From Symbiodinium natans (taxonomy: Eukaryota > Sar > Dinophyceae > Suessiales > Symbiodiniaceae), in contig CAJNDS010002546.1 in NCBI GenBank assembly GCA_905221605.1, positions 634,684-698,683 on the forward strand: a stretch of DNA of 64,000 bases. The letters run 5' to 3'. The notes under the pieces are model-generated. The model was not told the origin of the DNA, made no database searches, and saw nothing but the letters and a program-made list of their open reading frames with translations. A program made the translations under genes and the position numbers. Positions 46,140 to 56,625 of this stretch are shown piece by piece; the stretch's first letter is position 1; every line of letters begins with the position of its first letter.

Positions 46140-47480
46140 GCAGTGTGGTCCCAACACCACTTTCTAGAGGGGGGGGGGGGGGGGGTGGTATAATTTTTGA
46201 GCTGTGGGCAAGGTCATCGAGGATACTGGCTCGGTGCATCTTGGGCTTTTACCGGCTGAGATGCCACAACTTAGGATGTAATGGATCCGATCGTGCCTTT
46301 TCACACGTCTGTTGCAGCTACCATGACTTTGTTGAGTGTTTCGTGTCTCTCCAGCTCTTGATCCCTGCACGCCTCTGGATTTCATTCTTGTGCTGTACGC
46401 CCCAAACCTCCCTGCAGAGTTGTCATGCTGGGACAAGCGTCGATGGCAATGGGCAGACGTCGGCCGGCAGCTTCTGCAGGGAACGCACGTTGGAACTATT
46501 GAATGCCGGTCGCTGGGCGGAAGGGTACAGGACTGAGGGCGTGCATTACGATGGCTTTTTCACCCTCTTCGCGCTTTCCCGAACATCGATTCTGAACGCT
46601 ATGGCTGCTATGTGCACCTCGGTGACTGAGGGCTCGCCTATGTCCCTGGTTGAGTGACTCTGCCCTTCCTCGCGGCACGAGCAAATGGTGACTTCTTGCA
46701 GCCTGTCATCGGTCTGCTGAAGGCATAATTACATCCTCAAGTATCCCAGTTGTGCAGGTTCCAACATTGAACATTGGGCTCACCTGGTCGACAGCTGAGC
46801 TATCCCACGATCCAATGCCCTGGCTGAAGGCTCAATATAGCCCAACTCTGGGTGGCGGGAACACCTCACGCGAGGTATCCCAAGACACACTGCGCCGGCC
46901 GGAGTCTCAGAGTGCTGCCAGCATGGATCTGAGTCCGCCAGTATCTCGGCTCAGCCTCATGGATGGAGTAATTCATTTTCAGAGGCGTGTAGATGGGGCT
47001 TTCATGCTTTGGTGTTGCATCTCCAACACTGCTTGGGCTTCCCGACCGATCCAGCCGAGGCAGCCACACACACCTCGGCGCAGCACCGTCAGAATTTGTA
47101 GTGACTTGAGGGATTTGAGGCTTGAGGGTGAGATGCATAATTTCAAGTGCGCAGCGTATTTGGAGGCTTTGGGATCGTAGGCTCTCTTCTTCGTTTTGCT
47201 CAATGTGGCTTGACAGTCAGGCTTGGGACCTAATTAAGAGTCTTGGAGGCATCAGCTACCAGAGGCCCAGATCCCCGCAGCCCCAGACAACCGCAAATGC
47301 ACTCCAGGCCCTGAGTTCGAGGCCCAAACCCCAACTCACCTGCCGATACCACCCTGAATCTACATCCTCATGAAGCCTCTAGGCTTTGGAGCCGGGGTCT
47401 GCCCTGCCCCCTCAAGTGGGGTTCGCATTAAAACGTAACACACAAAGGAAGCAGGTGCCAATGCTAGGACCCTTTCTACA
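46140..47480. other. unresolved; possible minus-strand exons
   Basis: An 18-G run lies at about 46170-46187. A minus-strand stretch at about 47090-46900 reads IYTPLKMNYSIHEAEPRYWR and may be an exon of the hydrolase gene's 5' part or of another gene. There is no firm support. Confidence 0.3.
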
Positions 47481-47499
47481 GGCACAAGAAATCCTACAC

Positions 47500-50400
47500 A
47501 GGTCTGGATGACTTCTGGCATTGTACCTGTAACCAGCTAGTGCAAGAGTGAGAACCCATCATCTTCAACCCCCCAGGCGTGCTTTCGGCTTTTTTGACTC
47601 CAATTCTTGGCATCAGCATCCTGGGCCATGGCTTCGGTACCACCAACCTCAGGGCACCGCTCTCTTTGGGAAGATCTTTTGCAATTCCATGGCTACACCG
47701 AGACCCAAAGAGTAACTTAGGAACAAACAGGGTACCTCGTTTTGGTTTAAAGGGGCTTATGAGGGACACATGGCCATAAATACGCAAACGCTTCGAGTTC
47801 AAGGCCTGCCTCAGCCTCTCAGAAGGCCCCTGCTGGAAAATTTCCCGGCATCTGGCGAGAAGGTCATGTAGCATGCCTGCATGGTGAGTACCTGGGACGG
47901 TTCCAAGAAGTCGGGATTTGCTGATCTAAATGGCTAAACTAAACTCCTAAATCGTCTGAAGGCACCATCAGCCCCCTTGAAATGTCCAAGATGCAAAGAT
48001 CAGTACGAAGATTGCCAGAAATGCGGGCTGTGCAGTGAAGGCAAAGCTCTCAATCGAGCCGGTCAGGAGCTCTGCCGCTGCCTCGACAACAACGAACACG
48101 CCGGCGCAACACAAAGCCAGCAACGCTTTGCGTGCGTGCTGTGTGCTGGAAACGCATCTCCTTAGCTTACTCGGATCCTGGCTCTTTCATGAATCGTCGG
48201 GTGGGAGTCGACAGCATAGTTTTTTTACAAAATTACCGATAAGTAAAGAAAAGCAAACCAAAATCACAGCCAGAATTCAGAGAGCGCAGGCACCATGGGT
48301 GAGCCAAAGGTAGGCAGATCGGATAGCAAACCCAGAGTTCCAGACCTGCCACGAGGAGATACTGCTTCTGAGAGGTGAAGCCCATCTCCTCATAAAAGTC
48401 GATGGCACACCACGACACAGCTGTCAAGCAAAGCATGGTGGGCAACCACGCAAGCAGACAGATGTGCCATGGCAAGTGCGTCTCAAGGCCCCAGTCGTCG
48501 ATTATCGCGTCGCGAAGTGAGCCGCGCACGAAGAGGTTGAATGAATTGAGGCATTGCTCGTGCTGGGGGCTGCGGCTTGCTGCAGGAGCCGGAAGGTCTG
48601 CCTCGGTTTGTGTCAGGATGCTGGTCTCTTCCGCCGCGTCCTTTGGCCGCGGTGTGTTGTCAGGAGGGGCAGCAGTGTGTGTTCAGGCAGGCTATAACAA
48701 GGGCATCTAGCTTGTGGTTCAGATTTTGAGATCCCTATCATCGCCAGCGACGTCAAGCATCCGAGGCTAAGTCAAAAAGCCTCGACTTCCCCTGCCCAAG
48801 GCCCCTATCCCCACCCCTCCGCTACCCAAAACCGAAACTCCTCCGAGTCGGTGCTCTTGGAGCGAGAGATGCTGGAAGATTCGAGGCTGAAGAGCTCGGC
48901 AACCTGCATTTCGATTGCCTGGCGATCCTCCAGGGTTGGAATCGCACTTGTGGCACAATGCTGCAGCGATTTCTCTGTTTATCTGTCGTGCCTCCCTAGA
49001 ATGTATAGACTCAGTGAGCCATTGCCCCTTCAAAAGTCTTTGCAAGAGAAGCCATGCAAGAAACCTGGAATCTTTCACTTGGACCGCGCCAAGATGCGGT
49101 GTGTACGCACTGCTTTTCTGCCGGTTGCATAGGCATGTTTAGGTATGTAAATGAAATAGTCGCCAAGCGTATGGGGCGGTCCTCCTCCACAGAGCATTTT
49201 GCATCTCGTATGTCGAAGGACTCCTGGGCGAATCATTCAGACGGACATAAAGCTTAGGGTCTTTGAGAAGCTTGGTGGAGTTTGGTTGCAAAGAATGCCA
49301 AAAGGGCTTCCGATTTGTGTATTGCATGCTGAGAGTCCATGTCTGCAAGTAGAGTTGCATGCCCGTCAAGCTTTGCTTGAAAAGCTGTGAGGCTAACCGG
49401 TATCATGGGAAGGTATAGCAAGGCGTAAAATGGGGCCGCCTCAAGGATATCAAGCATGTGCTGGAAGCCGTACATGTACACATTCGTTGCAGCTTGGGCA
49501 TCATCCGCGTTCACATCGATACCCATCTTCGGGTTCAAGCTCCACATGATTGCCATGAGCCGCCCTTCCAAATACAGCAACAGCATGGTGCTCAACAACC
49601 ATGGTGCCAGCCACAAAGGGACCAAGAGAACGTGCTTGACGCCGCGGCGTCTTGCGAAAATCGATAGCTCCAGGTTGCACCACAGGCGCTGAAAGTAAGT
49701 TTCGTCCCACAAAACCTGCCGTCTTGCCATGCGCATCGACCATTAAACATCCATGACTCAACTCCCCTACAATGAAAAAAACACAGTACATCACATTCTT
49801 TTCTTGTATTCATCATATTGTTTTTGATTATACTATACTATACTATATTAAAGATATGTGTATACGTATGTTCTATTGTGCATGTGCAAGCAGATTCTGT
49901 ACCCTTTGTTGAAACTGTGTTTGCTTGCCTGTGTCTTTCCAGATGTGTCAATGCAAAATGCTCAGCAAAACCTGGCCTGACGCCTCAGAGGCTTGTGGTT
50001 GTCTTTTCAGGGCCTCAATGTCTTTTCACAGTCTCACATGTGTTTTTTGTGCCGCCCGCCTAGCTGAACGGCACATCCACACTGCAGGGATTTGGCTTGA
50101 TTTGGGAGATCACTTGTTTAGGGTTTAGGGTTTACCCGTCATCGTCGCTCACTAACGTTAACGGCTTCCACACACATGTATGCTTAAGCTTTGCGAGTGC
50201 CTTGCCACAACATCGACCGTTAGGGCTTACCCAAACATCTCCCATTTTAGGGCTCTCGCCTTCCCAATCAACCCAACAGGCGTCTCAGCTACCATCTCAC
50301 CATTTTGGGTCTACTGCATGCCGCCATACCTTGTTCGGGTTGAGGGTAACCTTAGGGAGGCCAACCCATGGGTAGCATCTCCTGCTCGTATCAGGGCGGC

Positions 50401-51291
50401 TATACAACAAAATCAGGGTTCTGAGGCAGAAAAGGTCACATACGAGCAGAAAAGTTACGGCGCAGCAAAAACAGCTACAACGAAACTAGCCATCCTGGTC
50501 CGGCATATATTGCATGGAGACACCGGAGAGGATGCATATTGAATATGATGAACATGAGAAATCTACTGAATGAACATAAGGAGCCAAGGCACAAGGAGCT
50601 CTGACGAGTTGGACACGGTGGTGGGCACACTTGCGATGCCACGCTGCTTGGCGGACTCATCGGTCTGATCAATGCAGAGCTTATCGACCCAGAGTGACGG
50701 GCACCAGCGACCGCAGGTCAAATGCTGCCCGAAAAAGAACGCAAGGAAGAAGGCGAGCACAGGAAAGTCCATGACTAAGACGAACAGCGTGCTGATCGAT
50801 TGTTCTGGGTAGATAAAGAAGATGCCTTGTGAAAGTAACACAGCTGCAAGCGTGACTTTCACAGACAGGCCAAAATTCAGAAAGTAACACATGGCCAGGT
50901 GTTTCATCCAGCGGTCTGCTGCCCAAGAGTGGCTGACAAAGACGTCAACATGATTCGTTACCTCGGCTTCCTGAAAATAGTCGGCACCATCTGATGACCA
51001 CACGCGACCCCCGCCAGAAAGCACGGCCAGCCCCGAGGCCGCACGAAAAACTGCCCTCTGGCTCAGGTCACTCGCCATCCGGCCAGCGTCGGCGTGCATG
51101 ACGCCACCCAAACGAGGGCATGGCAACAAGATGCAGTAGCTATGCCTTGATGAAGCACAGGCTGCTACATGAGACACATCGTCTAAACAGAGTGATGGTT
51201 CCATGCGCATGTCCTTTGTGCTTGTTGTTGCGTTGCAGCTCATGAGCTTTATAGACTCGGCATCGAATGTAGCAGTCTGACACTGTGCCAT
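47500..51291 (-). CDS. membrane protein with TIR-like domain, multi-exon
   Basis: Seen: exon 1 51291-50593 (ATG, 233 codons, GT donor). It holds DVFVSHSW at about 116-123, two hydrophobic segments (about 138-190), WVDKLCIDQT at 201-210 and NSSELL at the end. Exon 2 starts at 49715 after CGGCAG and joins in phase to give SELL|VLWDETYFQRLWCNLELSIF, then two more hydrophobic segments. Further pieces: about 49225-49150 (ESFDIRDAKCSVEEDRP), about 48960-48840 (LEDRQAIEMQVAELFSLE), about 48585-48290 (QHEQCLNSFNLFVRGSLRDA, then membrane helices), about 48150-47960 (KALLALCCAGVFVVVEAAAE, FLAIFVLIF) and perhaps about 47880-47780. Known: SHSW..DKxCIDQ..SS.LL.LW..RLWC..EL is the pattern of TIR-like domains, whose relatives signal or cleave NAD. 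Here the domain seems to be interrupted by membrane helices. Inference: a multi-pass receptor- or sensor-like protein. No enzymatic residue is proven. Confidence 0.6.
50117..50136. repeat. short telomere-like tract
   Basis: TTTAGGGTTTAGGGTTTACC lies in an intron of the TIR-like gene. Confidence 0.8.
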
Positions 51292-51399
51292 GCAGGGGCG
51301 TGCAGGGACTGTTCCCAAGCTAAACTGTGAACATTGGGGGTTTCTCCAAAATAACAGGAGGTACCAGCAATGCAATATACAGCACTTAATATAGCACAC

Positions 51400-51416
51400 C
51401 CACCCCCCCCCCCCCC
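51400..51416. repeat. poly-C run
   Basis: About 15 C, just upstream of the TIR-like gene's start. Confidence 0.9.
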
Positions 51417-51428
51417 CGTGTGCAGCTT

Positions 51429-51531
51429 AAATAGGGTCTATTTGGAAGCTGGGAATCGTATTTACAAGAGGAAAACAGGCCCCAAAACGTATACTTATTC
51501 ACAAGAGCCATGTTCCAAATAGACCCTATTT
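51429..51531. mobile_element. 103-bp element with perfect 19-bp terminal inverted repeats (MITE-like)
   Basis: AAATAGGGTCTATTTGGAA at 51429-51447 is repeated inverted at 51513-51531 with no mismatch. No target-site duplication is evident, so a plain hairpin is also possible. Confidence 0.6.
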
Positions 51532-51559
51532 TAGGTCCTGTAGGGTTGCACAGACAGAA

Positions 51560-52140
51560 TTTAATTCATTAAATTCCTTAATTTCCACTTTCCCCCTGGA
51601 ATTTAATGAATTTAATCAATTAATTCATTTATTTCCAAAGGGGGGGTGGAATTAATTGAATTAGTTGAATTAATTGAATTAATTGAATTAATTGAATTAA
51701 TTGAATTAATTGAATTAATTGAATTAATTGAATTAATTGAATTAATTGAATTAATTGAATTAATTGAATTAATTGAATTAATTGAATTAATTGAATTAAT
51801 TGGAATTAATTAATTCAATTAATTCAATTAATTCCACCTCCCCTTTGGAAATAAATGAATTAATTGAATTAATTGAATTAGTTGAATTATTTCGATTAAT
51901 TCAATTAATTCAATTAATTCATTTATTTCCAAATGGGGGGGATTCCCCAGCCCCCACCCCTCCCCCCCCTTTGGAAATAAATGAATTAATTGAATTAATT
52001 GAATTAATTCAATTAATTCAATTAATTCAATTAATTCATTTATTTCCAAAGGGGGGGTGGAATTAATTGAATTAATTTAATTAATTGAATTAATTCAATT
52101 AGTTCAATTAATTCAATTAATTCATTTATTTCCAAATGGG
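51560..52140. repeat. GAATTAATT satellite with palindromic modules
   Basis: A 9-bp GAATTAATT unit is repeated about 16 times at 51649-51800, then flips to CAATTAATT. Modules are bounded by TTTGGAAATAAATGAATTAA and its inverse, with flanking G or C runs. Confidence 0.9.
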
Positions 52141-52164
52141 GGGGGTTCCCCAGACCCCACCCCC

Positions 52165-52875
52165 CCAGCTCGATTTGGCCAAATTTTGCCCGGAGGCTGC
52201 CCGGCAAAATTTGGCCAAATCGAGCCGCGCCTTTCTGGAGGCCCGAAATTATTTAAACTATCGCGGCTCGAGTTGGCCAAATTTTGCCGGGCAGCCTCCG
52301 GGCAAAATTTGGCCAAATCGAGCCACGCATTTCTCATCGCATACGAAGGGCAGCCCGATTTGGCCAAATTTTGCCCGGAAGCTGCCCGGCAAAATTTGGC
52401 CAAATCGAGCCGCGATAGTTTAAAAAATTCGGGCCTTCAGAAAGGCGCGGCTCGATTTGGCCAAATTTTGCCCGGAGGCTGCCCGGCAAAATTTGGCCAA
52501 ATCGAGCCGCGCATTTCTCATCGCGTTCGACGAGCAGCCCGATTTGGCCAAATTTTGCCCGCAGACTGCCCGGCAAAATCTGGCCAAATCGAGCCGCGCC
52601 TTTCTGGAGGCCCGAATTTATTTAAACTATCGCGGCTCGGTTTGGCCAAATTTTGCCGGGAAGTCTGCGGGCAAAATTTGGCCAAATCGGGCTGCTCGTC
52701 GTACGCGCTGAGAAATGCGCGGCTCGATTTGGCCAAATTTTGCCGGGCAGCCTCCGGGCAAAACTTGGCCAAATCGAGCCGCGCATTTCTCATGGCATAC
52801 GAAGAGCAACCCGATTTGGCCAAATTTTGCCCGCAGGCTGCCCGGCAAAATTTGGCCAAATCGAGCCGCCATAGT
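52165..52875. repeat. cluster of eight palindromes (GATTTGGCCAAATTTTGCC type)
   Basis: Eight units of about 56 bp, spaced about 90 bp apart, each with an arm CTCGATTTGGCCAAATTTTG, a GC-rich centre and the inverted arm. Spacers alternate between a TTTCTGGAGGCCCGAA type and a CATTTCTCATCGCATACGA type. Confidence 0.9.
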
Positions 52876-52889
52876 TTAAATAATTTCGT

Positions 52890-53635
52890 TCAATTAGTTC
52901 ATTCATTTCCAAATGGGGGGGATTCCCCAGCCCCCACCCCCCCCCTTTGGAAATAAATGAATTAATTGAATTAATTGAATTCATTCAATTAATTCAATTA
53001 ATTCATTTATTTCCAAAGGGGGGGGGTGGAATTAATTGAATTAATTGAATTAATTGAATTAATTGAATTAATTGAATTAATTGAATTAATTGAATTAATT
53101 GAATTAATTGAATTAATTGAATTGATTCAATTAATTGAATTAATTCAATTAATTCAATTAATTCCATTAATTCAATTAATTCAATTAATTCAATTATTTC
53201 CAAATGGGGGGATTCCCCAGCCCCCACCCCTCCCCCCCATTTGGAAATAAATGAATTAATTGAATTAATTGAATTAATTGAAATAATTGAATTAATTCAA
53301 TTAATTCAATTAATTCAATTAATTCCACCTCCCCTTTGGAAATAAATGAATTAATTGAATTAATTGAATGAATTGAATTAATTGAATTAATTCAATTAAT
53401 TCAATTAATTGAATTAATTCATTTATTTCCAAAGGGGGGGGTGGGGGCTGGGGAATCCCCCCCATTTGGAAATAAATGAATTACTTGAATTAATTGAAAT
53501 AATTGAATTAATTCAATTAATTAAATTAATTCCACCCCCCCTTTGGAAATACATCAATTAATTGAATTAATTGAATTAATTCAATTATTTCAATTAATTC
53601 AAGTAATTCATGTATTTCCAAATGGGGGGTGGGGC
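52890..53635. repeat. GAATTAATT palindromic modules, continued
   Basis: The same 9-bp satellite and TTTGGAAATAAATGAATTAA borders, with the spacer GGGGGGATTCCCCAGCCCCC. Confidence 0.9.
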
Positions 53636-53998
53636 TCCTCCCCCCAATACTAAACCACGAGCCCGGGCCTCCCCCCAATACTAAATCACGAGCCCGGGCC
53701 TCCCCCCAATACTAAATTACGAGCCCGGGCCTTCCCGCAATACTAAATCACGAGCCCGGGCCTCCCCCAATACTAAATCACGAGCCCGGGTTAAATCACG
53801 AGCCCGGGCCTCCAAATTACGAGGCCGGGCCTCCCCCCAATACTAAATCACGAGCCCGGGCCTCCCCCCAATACTAAATCACGAGCCCGGGCCTCCCGCA
53901 ATACTAAATCACGAGCCGGGCCTCCCCCCAATACTAATTTACGAGCCCGGGCCTCCTCCCAATACTAAATCACGAGCCCTCCTCCCCCCAATACTAGG
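53636..53998. repeat. 31-bp tandem array, copy 1
   Basis: About 12 units built on CCCCAATACTAAATCACGAG followed by CCCGGGCCTCC, some truncated. Confidence 0.9.
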
Positions 53999-56625
53999 GC
54001 ACAGTTTTTGCTCCAAAAAGTGACATCGCAAGCCCTGGTCCCTAAGATTTTGAGCTCATTTCTTGCCCCAAAGAGTAACATCGCAAGCCCTGGTCCCTAA
54101 GATTTTGGGCTCATTTCTTGCCCCAAAGAGTAACATCGCAAGCCCTGGTCCCTATTATTTGGGGCCCAGTTTTTGCTCCAAAGAGTCAAATCGCAAGCCC
54201 TGGTCCCTAAGATTTTGGACTCAGTTTTTTGCTCCAAAGCAAGCCCTGGCCCTTAAGATTTTGGGCTCATTTCTTGCTCCGAAGAGTCAAATCGCAAGCC
54301 CTGGTCCCGAAGATTTCGGGTTCAATTTTTGCTCCACAGAGTCAAACCGCAAGCCCTGGTCCCTAAGATTTGGGGCACACTTTTTGCTCCAAAGGGTCAA
54401 ACCGCAAGCCCTGCTCCCTAAGATTTTGGGCTCATTTCTTGCCCAAAAGAGTGACATCGCAAGCCCTGGTCCCTAAGATCTTGGGCCCAGTTGCTCCAAA
54501 GAGTCAAATCGCAAGCCCTGGTCCCTAAGATTTTGGGCTCATTTCTTGCCCAAAAGAGTGACATCGCAAGCCCTGGTCCCTAAGATTTTGGGTTCAATCT
54601 TTGCTCCAAAGAGTAACATCGCAAGCCCTGGTCCCTAAGATTTGGGGCCCAGTTTTTGCTCCGAAGAGTCAAATCGCAAGCCCTGGTCCCTAAGATTTTG
54701 GGTTCAATTTTTGCTCCAAAGAGTGACATCGCAAGCTCTGGTCCCTAAGATTGGGGGCCCAGTTTTTGCTCCAAAGAGTGACATCGCAAGTCCTGGTCCC
54801 TAAGATTTTGGGTTCATTTTTTGCTCCAAAGAGTGACATCGCAAGCCCTGGTCCCTAAGATTTGGGGCCCAGTTTTTGCTCCAAAGAGTAACATCGCAAG
54901 CCCTGGTCCCTAAGATTTTGGGCCAAGTTTTTGCTCCAAAGAGTCAAATCGCAAGCAATGGTCCCTAAAATTTGGGGCCCAGTTTTTGCTCCAGAGAGTG
55001 ACATCGCAAGTCCTGGTCCCTAAGATTTTGGGTTCAATTTTTGCTCCAAAGAGTGACATCGCAAGCCCTGGTCCTTAAGATTTTGGGTTCGTTTTTTGCT
55101 CCAAACAGTGACATCGCAAGCCCTGGTCCCTAAGATTTGGGGCCAAGTTTTTGCTCCAAAGAGTCAAATCGCAAGCCCTGGTCCCTGAGATTTTGGGTTC
55201 ATTTTTTGCTCCAAAGAGTGACATCGCAAGCCCTGGCCCCTAAGATCTTGGGCCCAGTTTTGCTCCAAAGAGTCAAATCGCAAGCCCTGGTCCCTAAGAT
55301 TTTGGGTTCAATTTTTGCTCCAAAGAGTCAAATCGCAGGCCCTGGTCCCTAAGATTTTGCATTCATTTTTGCTCCAAAGAGTGACATCGCAAGCCCTGGT
55401 CCCTAAGATCTTGGGCCCAGTTTTTGCTCCGAAGAGTCAAATCGCAAGCCCTGGTCCCTAAGATTTTGGGTTCAATTTTTGCTCCAAAGAGTCAAATCGC
55501 AAGCCCTGATCCCTAAGATTTGGGGCCCAGTTTTTGCTCCAAAGAGTCAAATCGCAAGCCCTGGTCCCTAAGATTTTGGGTTCATTTTTTGCTCCAAAGA
55601 GTGACATCGCAAGCCCTTGTCCCTAAGATTTTGGGCCCAGTTTTTGGTTCAAAGAGTCAAATCGCAAGCCCTGGTCCCTAAGATTTTGGGTCCAATTTTG
55701 CTCCAAAGAGTCAAACCGCAAGCCCTGGTCCCTAAGATTTGGGGCCCAGTTTTTGCTCCAAAGAGTCAAATCGCAAACCCTGCTCCCTAAGATTTTGGGC
55801 ACAGTTTTTGCTCCAAAGAGTCAAATCGCAAGCCCTGGTCCCTAAGACTTTGGGTTCAATTTTGCTCCAAAGAGTTACATCGCAAGCCCTGGTCCCTAAG
55901 ATTTGGGGCCCAGTTTTTGCGCCAAAGAGTAAAATCGCAAGCCCTGGTCCCTTAGATTTTTGGGTCGATTTTTGCTCCAAAGAGTCAAATCGCAAGCCCT
56001 GGTCCCTAAGTTGTCGGGGTCGATTTGTGCTCCACAGAGTCAAATCGCAAGCCCTGGTCCCTAAGATTTGGGGCCCAGTTTTTGCTCCAAAGAGTCAAAT
56101 CGCAAACCCTGCTCCCTAAGATTTTGGGCACAGTTTTTGCTCCAAAGGGTCAAATCGCAAGCCCTGGTCCCTAAGACTTTGGGTTCAATTTTGCTCCAAA
56201 GAGTGACATCGCAAGCCCTGGTCCCTAAGATTTGGGGCCCAGTTTTTGCGCCAAAGAGTAAAATCGCAAGCCCTGGTCCCTTAGAATTTTGGGTCGATTT
56301 TTGCTCCAAAGAGTCAAATCGCAAGCCCTGGTCCCTAAGTTGTCGGGGTCGATTTGTGCTCCACAGAGTCAAATCGCAAGCCCTGGTCCCTAAGATTTCG
56401 GGGTCGATTTGTGCTCCACGGAGTCAAATTGCAAGCCCTGGTCCCTAAGATTTTGGGCCCAGTATTTGCTCCAAAAGTTGAAATCGCAAGCCCCGGTCTT
56501 TAAGATTTTGGGCTCATTTCTTGCTCCAAAGAGTAACATCGCAAGCCCTGGTCCCTAAGATTTTGGAATCGATTTTTGCTCCAAAGAGTCAGATCGCAAG
56601 CCCTGGTCCTAAAATGTTGGGCTCA
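53999..56625. repeat. 55-bp satellite array, copy 1 (about 47 units)
   Basis: The unit is about AGTCAAATCGCAAGCCCTGG, then TCCCTAAGATTTTGGGTTCA, then ATTTTTGCTCCAAAG. Variants have GTGACATCGC or GGGGCCCAG. A 329-bp block (six units) at 55739-56067 is repeated almost exactly at 56068-56396. Open frames here are repeat shadows. Confidence 0.95.

Noticed and set aside
47977-48165. Cys-rich, zinc-finger-like plus-strand peptide
   Set aside because: It is opposite a membrane-helix exon of the TIR-like gene, whose residues and context are more convincing.
51800-52066. Peptides rich in ELI or QLI
   Set aside because: Direct reading of the 9-bp GAATTAATT unit, with no coding evidence.
52186-52956. 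256-codon open frame (+)
   Set aside because: It lies wholly in the GGCCAAATTTTGCC palindrome cluster. Both strands give similar repeated peptides, as expected for a palindromic array.
55739-56448. Open frames of about 100-126 codons on both strands
   Set aside because: Shadows of the 55-bp satellite. The unit shifts the frame each time, and two of its three frames lack stops.
53999-56625. CRISPR-like array
   Set aside because: Units are contiguous, without unique spacers, and the context is eukaryotic satellite DNA.
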